Assembly (NCBI RefSeq): GCF_020524585.1
Contig: NZ_JAIVLK010000004.1
Coordinates: forward strand, 1-64,000
Length of the DNA: 64,000 bases
Reading direction: 5' to 3'
From: Celeribacter naphthalenivorans
Lineage (GTDB): Bacteria > Pseudomonadota > Alphaproteobacteria > Rhodobacterales > Rhodobacteraceae
A program made the position numbers and the translations under genes. Under the pieces are notes generated by a model. It was not told the DNA's origin and did not search any database. It was given only the letters and a program-made list of their open reading frames with translations. Positions within the stretch are counted from its first letter, which is position 1, and each line of letters starts with the position of its first letter. Below, one piece after another: positions 40,454-49,309 of this stretch.

Positions 40454-41734
40454 TCACGCGGATTGTTTCTTAACCCCGCAAAGCTTGCCCGCCACGATCG
40501 AGACGACAGCTGCGACAAAGGAGAACAGCGCGCCCATCTTGGCCGCCGCCTGAATGGGAGTGTCGCCAAGCATGGCCGTGCCGTCAAAGGCCACCGCCGC
40601 AATGAACAGCGACACGGTAAACCCGATGGCCGCGACACAGCCGATCACCAGAAGATCGATGGTCCGCATCCCGGCCGGCAGACCCAGCCGCAACACATGC
40701 GCGGCAAAGGCGCCCATGACCAGAACGCCCACAGGTTTGCCGATCAAAAGCCCTGCCAGAACCAACCATGTCGGGTCCCCGATGGCGTTGAATTCGACGC
40801 CTGCGTTCAACAGGCCAAAGAAAAACAGGATGACCTCGACCGGGCTTTTGAGTTTGTGTTCGATGTCGTTCAACAGGTCATGCAGGTGCTCTTCTGCGGC
40901 GGCAAAAATCCCGAAGGCGCGGTCGGCATGCGGGATGGTCGGCACGATGGGCAAGAGGCCCAGCGCCGGGTGAATGCCCGCGCGCATAAAGCCGTACCAG
41001 GAAATGCAGCCCGCGATCAGATAGGGCCAGAACGTCAGGTTCTTGCGCACCCAGGTCGAGTTGGGGCGCAGCTGATTGCCCGCATCCATCTTGCGCGGCA
41101 GCCAGTTGGCGAGGACAAATACCACCACGGCGGCGGCCAAGGACAGCAAGAGCCACTGCGGGGCCAATTCGCCGGTCGGATAGAATATCGCCAAGATTAC
41201 AAGGCCAGCCGCATCGTCTGCGATGGCCAAAAGCAACAGAAACCGCACCGCCGGATGCCCCGCGCCAAAGACCACGCGGCCCACCAGATAGGAAAACGCG
41301 ATGTCGGTCGCGGTCGGCACGGCCCAGCCGTTCTTGACCGCATCGAAAGTGTCGGATCCCATGATCAGCGCAAGCCCCAGATAGACCGCAATCGGCCCCA
41401 GCATCCCGCCAGAGGTGGCGATCAGGGGCGTGGCGGCTTTCTTGCCACGCAGGCTGCCGTTCTTGAGGATCACCGCCTCCCAGACCTCTTTCGCGGCGAT
41501 GGCAAAGAAGAAGGCCATGAAGAGATCGTTGAACAGGTAATGCAGCGTCAAGGTACGATGGACATGACCGTGATCGTCGACATGGGCGTGGCCGATAAAG
41601 AAATTCTCGGCGATCGGGTATTCGACAAACGCGTGGTAGGACTGGGCATCCACATTCGCCCAGATCAGCGCCAAAATCGCACCGATGATCAAGAGCAGCG
41701 AATAGTTGGTGATAAAATTCCAGACCTTATACAT
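40454..41734 (-). CDS. nhaA: Na+/H+ antiporter NhaA
   Basis: A 426-residue antiporter that expels sodium (or lithium) in exchange for protons across the inner membrane. The ion site pair Asp-Asp lies in LAIADDAAGLVILA, preceded by NGWAVPTATDIAFS; LGLPAGMRTIDLLVIG and the late GFTVSLFIA helix are typical. An inserted charged stretch with GHAHVDDHGHVHRT after helix 1 is longer than in E. coli NhaA. Full length. Its mRNA leader is structured. Confidence 0.94.
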   Translation of the reverse strand: MYKVWNFITNYSLLLIIGAILALIWANVDAQSYHAFVEYPIAENFFIGHAHVDDHGHVHRTLTLHYLFNDLFMAFFFAIAAKEVWEAVILKNGSLRGKKAATPLIATSGGMLGPIAVYLGLALIMGSDTFDAVKNGWAVPTATDIAFSYLVGRVVFGAGHPAVRFLLLLAIADDAAGLVILAIFYPTGELAPQWLLLSLAAAVVVFVLANWLPRKMDAGNQLRPNSTWVRKNLTFWPYLIAGCISWYGFMRAGIHPALGLLPIVPTIPHADRAFGIFAAAEEHLHDLLNDIEHKLKSPVEVILFFFGLLNAGVEFNAIGDPTWLVLAGLLIGKPVGVLVMGAFAAHVLRLGLPAGMRTIDLLVIGCVAAIGFTVSLFIAAVAFDGTAMLGDTPIQAAAKMGALFSFVAAVVSIVAGKLCGVKKQSA

Positions 41735-41820
41735 GCTCAGCCCTTTTTAACCCGATCCCGTCGGTTTGGGTGGCACCCAGTGGTCGGATGTTCACCAAAC
41801 CCTATAGCCGGGATAATTCA
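41735..41820 (-). promoter_or_regulatory. Structured 5' leader of nhaA
   Basis: On the minus strand GGTTTGG (41801-41795) pairs with CCAAACC (41769-41763), enclosing a smaller CAC-TGG-GTG hairpin. An AAAAAGGG ribosome site stands 6-7 bases before the ATG. nhaA genes are preceded by lithium-type riboswitches (nhaA-I and nhaA-II motifs) in several bacterial groups. I cannot match the consensus from memory, so this is only a candidate. Confidence 0.35.
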
Positions 41821-41838
41821 ACTGGGCTTTCAGAGCAA

Positions 41839-41861
41839 GCGCGGGCCGCGTCAGCCCGCGC
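41839..41861 (-). terminator. Hairpin after the permease gene
   Basis: GCGCGGGC (41839-41846) pairs perfectly with GCCCGCGC (41854-41861) around a 7-base loop, 12 bases past the permease stop. No strong T-tract, so Rho or partial termination before nhaA is likely. Confidence 0.6.
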
Positions 41862-41873
41862 GTGCAAGCGGGA

Positions 41874-42899
41874 TTAGAAGGCGGACCAGATCACCCCGGC
41901 CAGAACCGCGCCCATGAGGGCAAAGCCGATATAGGCGGCAAAGACGCGCGGTTTGACCAGTGCCCAGACCGCCACCGCCGCCGGGATACAGGAAATGCCG
42001 CCCGCGATCATAAAGGACATGGCGGCGCCCTCGGCCATGCCTTGTGAGATCAGCCCGGACATCAGCGGCACGGCGGCAAAGCCGTTGAGATAGGCGGGCG
42101 CACCGATGACGGCGCCGATCAGGATCGGTTTAAGGCCCTCGCCGCCCATCACAGAGGCGATCACATCGGCGGGCAGGTAGGAGAGCATGACGCTTTCGAG
42201 CGCATAGGCGACGAGCATCCATTTGCCCAAGAAAAGAAGGTTCTTGAGAAAACTCGATTTGAAGGTGTCGATGCGGTCGCGGTCGCGCCAAAACGTCCAG
42301 TTCGGCTTGCCGCGCAGACCGGAGGTGGCGCAGCAGGAGGGCTTGTCGAAAGCCTTGAGTGGATCGGCAAAAAGCGCCGTGCCGCCCAGAAGTTTGACGC
42401 CCAAACCGCCCAAAAGCCCGATGCCCACGGCGGCGACGGTTTTGGCCACGGCGAAATCCATGCCCAACTCGCCCGCGGTGACAAAGAACATCGCCGGGTC
42501 CATCAGCGGCGAGGCCAGCCAAAACGCCATGACGGCAGACAAAGGCACGCCCATGGCAAGCGAGGCGGCGATAAAGGGGATGACCTGACAGGAGCAAAAG
42601 GGCGAAATGCCGCCCACAAGCGCCGCCACAAAGATCATCTGCATCTCGCGGCCCTCAAACGCCCTGCTCAACAGGGTCTCGGCGCCCGTGGCCTGAACGT
42701 AAGCGGTGGCGAGGATGGCGAACAACAGGAAGGGCACGACCTCCCAGAGAGCTTCCAGCGTGAATTTGAAGGTCGGGAACAGGTTTGCGGGGTCAAAGAC
42801 GGCCACGGCCAAGAGCACCAGCCCTGTGAGCAGGAGCGCCTTGTCGAGCCGCTTCCAAAGTTGTGGGAGGCGCGGCGGGGTTTGGGTGAGATCAGTCAT
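41874..42899 (-). CDS. YraQ/DUF318-type permease
   Basis: A 341-residue integral membrane protein with about eight to ten helices. Conserved features of this permease family are GGISPFCSCQVIPFIAASLAMGVPL (quoted in part: PFCSCQVIP near residue 113) and the second-half GAPAYLNGFAAVPL. The Cys-x-Cys motif in a membrane helix is the family mark. Members often sit beside ArsR regulators and are linked to efflux of metals or arsenicals. The start at 42899 lies 8 bases inside the arsR end. Confidence 0.82.
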   Translation of the reverse strand: MTDLTQTPPRLPQLWKRLDKALLLTGLVLLAVAVFDPANLFPTFKFTLEALWEVVPFLLFAILATAYVQATGAETLLSRAFEGREMQMIFVAALVGGISPFCSCQVIPFIAASLAMGVPLSAVMAFWLASPLMDPAMFFVTAGELGMDFAVAKTVAAVGIGLLGGLGVKLLGGTALFADPLKAFDKPSCCATSGLRGKPNWTFWRDRDRIDTFKSSFLKNLLFLGKWMLVAYALESVMLSYLPADVIASVMGGEGLKPILIGAVIGAPAYLNGFAAVPLMSGLISQGMAEGAAMSFMIAGGISCIPAAVAVWALVKPRVFAAYIGFALMGAVLAGVIWSAF

Positions 42900-43257
42900 G
42901 ACAATGGGCCTCCGGGGTGCAGGTGTCATCTGTGCAGTCGGCGCAGCATTCGTCCAAAAGACCTGTGAGCTGGCTTTGCAGCTGGTCGTAATCGGCGGCG
43001 ATGCAGATCACCGACCGGCCTTGTTTTTCCTGTTTGACGACGCCGACGGCGGCGAGCGTTTTCATGTGATGCGTGAGTGTGGCGCCGGTGATGCCGGTGC
43101 GATTGCCCAGCTCTCCGATGGACAGCCCCTTTGGTCCCGCCCGCAAAAGCGTGCGCAGGACCATGAGGCGCTGTTCGGACCCCAGCGCGGAAAACATGCT
43201 GGCGGCTTCGGCGAGGGACAGGTCATCGAATTGCGTATTCGGTCTTGGGGTGGACAT
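42892..43257 (-). CDS. ArsR family metalloregulator
   Basis: A 121-residue repressor with the ArsR winged helix (about 15-90; LSIGELGNRTGITGATLTHH is the recognition region) and a cysteine-rich tail (about 103-121, ECC-DC-DDTC-EAHCHD) that likely binds the inducer metal or metalloid. GGAG lies 6 bases before the ATG at 43257. It is co-transcribed with the permease and should repress this pair by binding the palindrome at 43286-43301. Confidence 0.88.
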   Translation of the reverse strand: MSTPRPNTQFDDLSLAEAASMFSALGSEQRLMVLRTLLRAGPKGLSIGELGNRTGITGATLTHHMKTLAAVGVVKQEKQGRSVICIAADYDQLQSQLTGLLDECCADCTDDTCTPEAHCHD

Positions 43258-43285
43258 CCGGGACTCCGTGCTATGATTCATTTCT

Positions 43286-43301
43286 ATATTTCTAAAAATA
43301 T
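43286..43301. promoter_or_regulatory. Probable ArsR operator
   Basis: ATATTT and AAATAT form a perfect 6-base inverted repeat around CTAA in an AT-rich stretch, 29 bases before the arsR start and also at the divergent glycosylase promoter. ArsR-family regulators bind AT-rich palindromes of this size. Confidence 0.55.
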
Positions 43302-43350
43302 TAAAATGAGTCAAGTGGCCAATCTGCCGCTGTCGCGCTACAACCTCAAA

Positions 43351-43929
43351 ATGACACTCGCTCAGGACATCCAAACCTGCCGCCTCTGCGCCGATCGCTT
43401 TGCCGTGACGGCAACGCGACACAGCCCGCGTCCGGTGGTCTGGTTCCGTCCCACTGCGCGCATCCTAATCGCCGGACAGGCCCCCGGCGCGCGGGTGCAT
43501 GAGAGCGGGCGGCCCTTTACCGATGCCTCGGGCGAGCGGCTGCGCGCCTGGTTGGGGCTGGATGAGGCGGTGTTTTATGACCGCGACCGCATCGCCATCG
43601 TGCCGATGGGCTTTTGCTTTCCGGGGTATGACGCCAAGGGATCGGACCTGCCGCCGCCCGCGCTCTGTCGCGACACATGGCATGACAAGGTGATGACGGA
43701 GCTGACCGATCTGGAGCTGATCCTGCCCGTGGGTCTCCACGCGATCCGTTATCACACCGGCCACAAAGGCAGTCTGACCGAGGCGGTGATGAACTGGCGC
43801 GCCGATGCGCCGCGTCTCTTTCCCTTGCCTCATCCGTCCTGGCGCAATACGGCTTGGCTCAGGAAAAATCCGTGGTTCGAGGCCGAGCTTTTGCCAGACC
43901 TGCGCGCCCGTATCCAAACGCTGTTGTGA
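43351..43929 (+). CDS. Uracil-DNA glycosylase family protein
   Basis: A 192-residue protein of the UDG superfamily. Motif 1 is GQAPGARVHESGRPFTDASG and motif 2 is LPHPSWRN; CRLC at residues 10-13 and later cysteines could bind an Fe-S cluster as in family 4 enzymes. The family removes uracil or related bases from DNA; the precise substrate of this subgroup is not known to me. The ATG at 43351 is taken as start, matching relatives that begin near the CRLC motif; an in-frame ATG at 43306 is possible. It ends 8 bases before the SseB gene. Confidence 0.8.
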   Translation: MTLAQDIQTCRLCADRFAVTATRHSPRPVVWFRPTARILIAGQAPGARVHESGRPFTDASGERLRAWLGLDEAVFYDRDRIAIVPMGFCFPGYDAKGSDLPPPALCRDTWHDKVMTELTDLELILPVGLHAIRYHTGHKGSLTEAVMNWRADAPRLFPLPHPSWRNTAWLRKNPWFEAELLPDLRARIQTLL

Positions 43930-43937
43930 GAGATGAG

Positions 43938-44726
43938 ATGACCGAACAGACCCCGATTGATCTGGCCCATGCCGCCATGCAGGCCGCCCCCGACGACGAC
44001 AACGCGCGTCTGCGGTTTTTCGAACGGGTGGCCGATGGCGAATGGTTTTTGCTATTGGACGAAGAACATGACGGCGAAGGTCCGATCACGCCGCGTGTCT
44101 TTCCGGTCGAGGCGGATAATTTCGTGCTGGCCTTTGATCGCGAGCAACGTTTGGCGGAATTCGCGGGCCATGCGCCCTATGCCGCGATGTCGGGGCGGGT
44201 TTTGGCGGAAATGCTGGCGGGGTCGGGCTATGGTCTTGGGCTGAACCTGTCGGTGGCCCCGTCTGAAATGCTTTTGCCGGGGGCAGCGGTCGATTGGCTT
44301 CATGCGACTTTGGGCAATGCGCCCACCGAGGGCCATGGCAAAGCCGAAGAGATTTTCCCGCCTGCGGGCCTGCCTGAATCTTTGATCGTGGCGTTGGATG
44401 CAAAGCTTGCGATTGCGGGCGGGCTGGCGAGGCTCGTGTATCTTGCGGGCGTGAAATACGAGGACGGGGTGCGTTCGCATCTTTTGGCTTTCGTGGATCA
44501 AATCCCCGGCGCGGAAGATGCGTTGGCGAAACTCGTCTCCGAGGCACTGATTTTTTCCGGCGTCGAGGCGGGCGCTTTGGATGTGGCGTTTTTCAAATCT
44601 TCCGATCCGCTCTGTGCGCCTCTGGCCCGCTTTGGCCTGCGGTTCGATTTGCCGGAGCCGGAGCCGATCTCGACCGGACCCTCTGCGCCGGGCATGGACC
44701 CGAATGCCCCGCCGAAACTGCGGTGA
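43938..44726 (+). CDS. SseB family protein
   Basis: A 262-residue soluble protein. The N-terminal region (about 8-130; RFFERVADGEWFLLLDEEH, VFPVEADNFVLAFDREQRL) matches the SseB N-terminal domain, and the C-terminal half holds a second alpha/beta domain. SseB was first described as enhancing serine sensitivity in E. coli; its biochemical role is unclear. Gene spacing suggests co-transcription with the glycosylase gene. Confidence 0.75.
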   Translation: MTEQTPIDLAHAAMQAAPDDDNARLRFFERVADGEWFLLLDEEHDGEGPITPRVFPVEADNFVLAFDREQRLAEFAGHAPYAAMSGRVLAEMLAGSGYGLGLNLSVAPSEMLLPGAAVDWLHATLGNAPTEGHGKAEEIFPPAGLPESLIVALDAKLAIAGGLARLVYLAGVKYEDGVRSHLLAFVDQIPGAEDALAKLVSEALIFSGVEAGALDVAFFKSSDPLCAPLARFGLRFDLPEPEPISTGPSAPGMDPNAPPKLR

Positions 44727-44729
44727 TGT

Positions 44730-44754
44730 GAGTATTTACCGCAGCAAAGGAAAC
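44730..44754 (+). repeat. Dispersed GAGTATTT-type repeat, copy C
   Basis: GAGTATTT, a short spacer, then GCA and CAAAGGAAAC. This matches the left arm of the inverted repeat after phnE (20767-20790). It starts right after the SseB stop codon. Confidence 0.55.
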
Positions 44755-44767
44755 GCAATGGTTGGGG

Positions 44768-45700
44768 TCAGTAGCCTGCGCTGCGGTTCACGAGATGCAG
44801 CAGTGGCTCACCCGCCTCTGAGCGCCGGATGTTTTCCGCGATGACGCCAGAGGCGGTGTTGGCGCGGGTCTCGGCGGCGATATGGGGCGTGACCGTGACG
44901 TTGGGATGCGCCCAATAGGGGTGATCGGCGGGCAGGGGCTCGGTGCGGAAGACGTCGAGCGTGGCGTGCCCGATTTGACCGCTCTCCAAAGCCGCCAAAA
45001 GGGCATCATCGTCGATCAGAGTGCCGCGCCCCGGATTCACGATCCGCGCGCCTTTGGGCATCAACGCAAGCGTGTCGGCATTCAAAGTGTTTTGCGTCGC
45101 CGCCGTGTCGGGCAGGAGAGTGACGAGGATCTCGGCGGAGCTCAGCGCCTCAGCGAGGCCCTCGGGGCCGTGGAGGCAGGTGAGACCGTCAATCTCTTTG
45201 GGGCGCCGAGACCAGCCGGTGACGTCAAAGCCGAGCTGAGAGAGCGCCACGGCGCAGGTCCGGCCCAATTCGCCAAGCCCCAGAACCGTCACGCGGCGAT
45301 CCTTGGCCAGAGGTGGCGTGATGTGATCCCATTGGCCGTTCAACCCGTGAATATGGCGATCCATCCCGAGGTGATAGCGCATCACATGGCCAACGACATA
45401 ATCCCGCATCCCAAGTGCAAGGCCCGGATCTACCATGCGACACAGGGGCTGGGTCAGCGTCGGATTGGGGGCGATTTTCTCGACCCCGGCCCAGAGGCTC
45501 AACACGGCTTTGGCACGCGTGTAGGGCGTGAAGTCGGTGAGCGCGTCATTGGGGGCGTAGACGATGTAATCGACCTCTTCGGGCGAGGCGTCTCGGGTGA
45601 GGCGCGCGTCCAGACCAGCGTTTTCCAAGGCTTTCGTCAGCACGGCTTCGTAGGTCGGCCAAATCCGCTCAGGCGCGGAAAACAGCAGGGTCAGCGTCAT
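44768..45700 (-). CDS. ghrA: Glyoxylate/hydroxypyruvate reductase A
   Basis: A 310-residue D-isomer-specific 2-hydroxyacid dehydrogenase reducing glyoxylate to glycolate (or hydroxypyruvate to glycerate) with NAD(P)H. The Rossmann motif is VTVLGLGELGRTCA; the catalytic set is Arg in VNPGRGTLI, Glu in FRTEPLP and His in TPHIAAET. The start at 45700 is set by the family's N-terminus; the open frame continues upstream only antisense to or out of frame with rodA. It lies 8 bases after rodA. Confidence 0.92.
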   Translation of the reverse strand: MTLTLLFSAPERIWPTYEAVLTKALENAGLDARLTRDASPEEVDYIVYAPNDALTDFTPYTRAKAVLSLWAGVEKIAPNPTLTQPLCRMVDPGLALGMRDYVVGHVMRYHLGMDRHIHGLNGQWDHITPPLAKDRRVTVLGLGELGRTCAVALSQLGFDVTGWSRRPKEIDGLTCLHGPEGLAEALSSAEILVTLLPDTAATQNTLNADTLALMPKGARIVNPGRGTLIDDDALLAALESGQIGHATLDVFRTEPLPADHPYWAHPNVTVTPHIAAETRANTASGVIAENIRRSEAGEPLLHLVNRSAGY

Positions 45701-45708
45701 CTTTTGCC

Positions 45709-46857
45709 TTACCTTTTGCTGCGGGGCCTGTGGACATGCGCCGATTGCACAATGCCGAAGGCGGCCAGCAGCACGAGCATCGCCGAGCCACCATAGGACA
45801 CCAGCGGCAAGGGCACGCCCACGACAGGCATCAGGCCCATCACCATGGACATATTCACCGCGAAAAACAGGAAAAACGTGGCCGCGATGCCGATGGTCAC
45901 CAGCGCGCCGAAGCGGTCTTTGTTGTTCATCGCGGAGACGAGACAAAAGACGATGATCCCGGCGTAAAGCGCCAAAAGCGAGAAGGCGCCGACAAAGCCG
46001 AATTCCTCCGCCAAAGTGGTGAAGATGAAGTCGGTGTGCTTTTCGGGCAGGAAGTTCAGACGCGACTGCGTGCCCTGCATGAACCCGCGCCCGGTCCAGC
46101 CGCCGGAGCCAAGCGCGATCTTGGCCTGGGTGATGTGATAGCCCGCGCCCAGAGGATCGGCAGAGGGATCGAGGAAGGTGTCGATGCGGCGATACTGATA
46201 GTCGTTGAGCAATTGCCAACCGGTGTCGCGCGAGGCGAAAACGGCGGTGATTAGCCCGGCGAAAAGTGCGATGACGACGCCGAAATAGATCCAGCTCACG
46301 CCCGCCGCGAACATCACGATGGCGCCGCCCGCAACCAAGAGGATCGAGGTGCCGAGGTCGGGCTGTTTGAGCACGAGGAAGGTCGGCACAAGGATCAAAA
46401 CGACGGGAATCAAAACCCACAAGGGCCGCGAGACTTTCTCCAACGGCAGCCAGTCGTAATAGGCCGCTAAGAGCATCACGAGAGAGATTTTCATCAACTC
46501 GGAGGGCTGAAGCTTGATCGGGCCAAGATCGATCCAACGCTGCGCGCCCATGCCGACGTGGCCGAAAAATTCCACGAAGATCAAAAGCAGGAAGGAAAAG
46601 ATATAGGCCAGCCCCGCGATATTGCGCCAAAACCAAATGGGCACCATGGCGATCATCAGCATCGCCACGATCCCCAGCGCAAAGCGTTTCATCTGCGGCT
46701 CTGCCCAAGGCTGAAACGAGCCGCCCGCGTTGGAATAGAGCATCAGAAAGCCGACCGAGGCGACGGCCGAGAGCAAAACCACGAGCGCCCAATTCAGATA
46801 AAGCACCTTGGCGATGCCTGTGGGCACCGTCTTGAGCGTGCTTTCGAGATAGCTCAT
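45709..46857 (-). CDS. rodA: Peptidoglycan glycosyltransferase RodA
   Basis: A 382-residue SEDS-family polymerase with about ten membrane helices that builds glycan strands during elongation, paired with PBP2. Characteristic are QPDLGTSILL, the RRIDTFLDPSADPLGAGYH loop (catalytic Asp follows in the helix 7 loop), and a C-terminal half with GVPLPLVSYGGSAM. It overlaps mrdA by four bases. Confidence 0.95.
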   Translation of the reverse strand: MSYLESTLKTVPTGIAKVLYLNWALVVLLSAVASVGFLMLYSNAGGSFQPWAEPQMKRFALGIVAMLMIAMVPIWFWRNIAGLAYIFSFLLLIFVEFFGHVGMGAQRWIDLGPIKLQPSELMKISLVMLLAAYYDWLPLEKVSRPLWVLIPVVLILVPTFLVLKQPDLGTSILLVAGGAIVMFAAGVSWIYFGVVIALFAGLITAVFASRDTGWQLLNDYQYRRIDTFLDPSADPLGAGYHITQAKIALGSGGWTGRGFMQGTQSRLNFLPEKHTDFIFTTLAEEFGFVGAFSLLALYAGIIVFCLVSAMNNKDRFGALVTIGIAATFFLFFAVNMSMVMGLMPVVGVPLPLVSYGGSAMLVLLAAFGIVQSAHVHRPRSKR

Positions 46858-48773
46858 GCCTGGCTCCTCTCGTCGCTCTCGCCCTCATCGCCGAGCAGCG
46901 GCAGGGTGCGAAAACGCTCGCGGATGGTATTGCGCTGCGAGCTTGGATAGGCCTCAAGCGGCGGCACGGCGCCATGCAGCGCAAAGAGCATCAGATCGCG
47001 GGCAATCGGCGCAGCGACAGAAGAGCCGCCGCCACCGTGTTCGACCACGACGGAGACCGCATAGCGCGGCGCATCATAGGGCGCATAGGACACGAACAGC
47101 GCATGGTCGCGTTCCTCCCATGGCACGTTGTTGTTGTTGACCACGGTCGAGCGCACCTGTGATGTGCCGGTCTTGCCTGCCATCCGCAGTGTTTCATCCG
47201 CGATGCGCGAGGCATAGGCCGTGCCGCGGTTGGAGTTCAGCACTTCGAACATGCCCTGACGCACCGCACGCAGCATGTTTTCGTTGATGTCCAGCGGCCC
47301 GCCCCCCAGCACCGGCTGTTCGACCCCGTTGATCGAACGGACAACGCGGGGGATCACTTCGCGGTTCGTGGCGAGGCGGGCGGTCATCACGGCAAGCTGC
47401 ATGGGCGTGGCCAGAACAAAACCCTGTCCGATCGAGGCGTTGAGACTGTCGCCGACGACCCAATCCGCGCCGCGATTGGCCAGTTTCCACTGTTTGTCCG
47501 GCATGAGGCCCGAATTGATCCCCGACAGCGGCAGGTCATAGGTCTGACCCAGCCCCAGCTTGCGGCCCATTTCGGCGATTTTCTCGATGCCCGCACGCTG
47601 GGCGACTTCGTAATAATAGACGTCGCAGGAATGGCGCAGCGATCCTACGAGGTTCACATTGCCATGGCCCGCGCGTTTCCAACAATGGAACCGCCGCCCG
47701 CCGACCTCCGTGTGGCCCAGACAACGCACGGTTTCATCCGGCGAGATTACGCCAGCCTCCAGCGCCGCCAGCGCCGTCACCATTTTAAAGGTCGAGCCGG
47801 GGGGATAGGCGCCTTGCACGGATTTCGCGGGCAGGGGGCGGTGGTCGTTTTCCAGCAACGCATTGTAATTGGCGACGGAAATCCCGCGCACGAAGAGGTT
47901 CGGATCGAACGCAGGCGTCGAGCCGGCGGCGATGATGTCGCCGGTTTCCACGTCCATCACCACGGCGGCGGCACTCTCGGTGCCCAGACGCGCCTGCACG
48001 AAATTCTGCACCTTGTGATCGACGGTCAGCTGCACGTTGGATCCGGGCTGACCCTCTTGGCGGTCCAGCTCGCGGATGATCCGGGCATGCACGTTCTGCT
48101 CGACACGCCTGAGACCCGCCTTGCCCTTCAGCGTGTCTTCGAGCTTGGCCTCGATGCCGAATTTACCGAGCTGGAATTTCGGAATTTTGTAAACCGGATC
48201 GACCGTGTCCATCCGGGAGATGTCATAGCTCGACACCGGGCCGACATAGCCGACGAGATGGGCGAAATCACTGTGCAGCGGATAATAGCGCGACAGGCCG
48301 ACCTCGGGCGTCACCCCCGGAAGCGCGGGGCCGTTGGCGGAGACGAGGGAAAAATCCTCCCAGCTCAGGCGATCCGCGATGATCACAGGCGCAGAAGGGC
48401 CGGCTTTTTTCAACTCGTCGCGTACGCGGGCCTGATCCTCGGCGGTGATGCCGATCAGCTCTTCGAGCTTGATGAGAACCGCGTCCAATTCGGCGGAATC
48501 TTCCTTGCGGATCACCACGCGGAGCGTCTGTTCGTTTTCGGCCAAAAGCGCGCCGTTGCGGTCGTAGATCAACCCACGCGCGGGCGCCAAAAGGAAATCG
48601 CGAATGCGGTTTTCCTCGGCCAAAAGTCGGAACGTGTCGGCCTGATCGACCTGCAAGTAGCGCATCCGCAGCCCCAAAGCGCCCATGAAAGCCACCTGAG
48701 AGCCGCCCAGAAACAGCGCGCGGCGGGTGATCTTGCGGGCGGAGGCGGCGTTTTCCGTAGGCGTTCGTTTCAT
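46854..48773 (-). CDS. mrdA: Penicillin-binding protein 2 (peptidoglycan transpeptidase)
   Basis: A 639-residue class B PBP with an N-terminal membrane helix (about 20-40), a dimerisation domain and a transpeptidase domain. Catalytic Ser327 is in PPGSTFKMV with Lys330; the SxN-type motif is SCDVY and the KTG motif is GKTGTSQVR. It cross-links the elongating wall with RodA. Its stop overlaps rodA and its start overlaps mreD, each by four bases. Confidence 0.95.
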   Translation of the reverse strand: MKRTPTENAASARKITRRALFLGGSQVAFMGALGLRMRYLQVDQADTFRLLAEENRIRDFLLAPARGLIYDRNGALLAENEQTLRVVIRKEDSAELDAVLIKLEELIGITAEDQARVRDELKKAGPSAPVIIADRLSWEDFSLVSANGPALPGVTPEVGLSRYYPLHSDFAHLVGYVGPVSSYDISRMDTVDPVYKIPKFQLGKFGIEAKLEDTLKGKAGLRRVEQNVHARIIRELDRQEGQPGSNVQLTVDHKVQNFVQARLGTESAAAVVMDVETGDIIAAGSTPAFDPNLFVRGISVANYNALLENDHRPLPAKSVQGAYPPGSTFKMVTALAALEAGVISPDETVRCLGHTEVGGRRFHCWKRAGHGNVNLVGSLRHSCDVYYYEVAQRAGIEKIAEMGRKLGLGQTYDLPLSGINSGLMPDKQWKLANRGADWVVGDSLNASIGQGFVLATPMQLAVMTARLATNREVIPRVVRSINGVEQPVLGGGPLDINENMLRAVRQGMFEVLNSNRGTAYASRIADETLRMAGKTGTSQVRSTVVNNNNVPWEERDHALFVSYAPYDAPRYAVSVVVEHGGGGSSVAAPIARDLMLFALHGAVPPLEAYPSSQRNTIRERFRTLPLLGDEGESDERSQA

Positions 48774-49309
48774 CGCACATACCTCATCTCATCGGCCTCA
48801 GAGGGCGTGATCTTGGCGATGCCAAGCCCGTAATGGGAGATGGCAATGACGATAGGATAACTCAAGATCGTCGAAATTTGTCCCAAAATAGCCAGCCCCA
48901 GAGAGGTCTGATCCACCATGAAAATCGCGAGGCTCACGCGATAGGTCACCGCCATCGCCAGCATGACCCCGGCCACCATTGCCCATTCGATGGCAAAAGG
49001 CAGATCGCGCGAGGTGGGTTCGCGGCTGCGCAGGAATTCGAGGCCCATGATGCTGAGCGCGGCCCAAAGTCCCGGCGGGCGCAGGAAGATGAAATCGGCC
49101 AAAATCATAACGGCGGCCACAAGAAACACCGGCACGTAGTCGGGGCGTCTGAGGACCCAGGCAAAGGCGAAGGCGAGGATCAGATCGGGCCCCGGCCAGC
49201 GGCCTGAGCCGACTTGCAGCGGCAGAAGGTAGAAAAACGTCGCCAAGGCGGTGATCAACAGAAATACGCCGCGAAAGGACCATTTGCGCACCGTGCGGGG
49301 GTCAACCAT
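48770..49309 (-). CDS. mreD: Rod shape-determining protein MreD
   Basis: A 179-residue membrane protein with five to six helices. It opens with RKWSFRGVFLLITALATF and has GPDLILAFAFAWVLRRPD, a typical MreD stretch. It joins MreC in the elongation complex. It overlaps mreC by 8 bases and mrdA by 4. Confidence 0.9.
   Translation of the reverse strand: MVDPRTVRKWSFRGVFLLITALATFFYLLPLQVGSGRWPGPDLILAFAFAWVLRRPDYVPVFLVAAVMILADFIFLRPPGLWAALSIMGLEFLRSREPTSRDLPFAIEWAMVAGVMLAMAVTYRVSLAIFMVDQTSLGLAILGQISTILSYPIVIAISHYGLGIAKITPSEADEMRYVR

Noticed and set aside
44768-46984. A 738-codon frame that would fuse a long N-terminus to GhrA
   Set aside because: The first 428 codons lie in an alternative frame within rodA and mrdA; the GhrA domain starts with its normal N-terminus at 45700.
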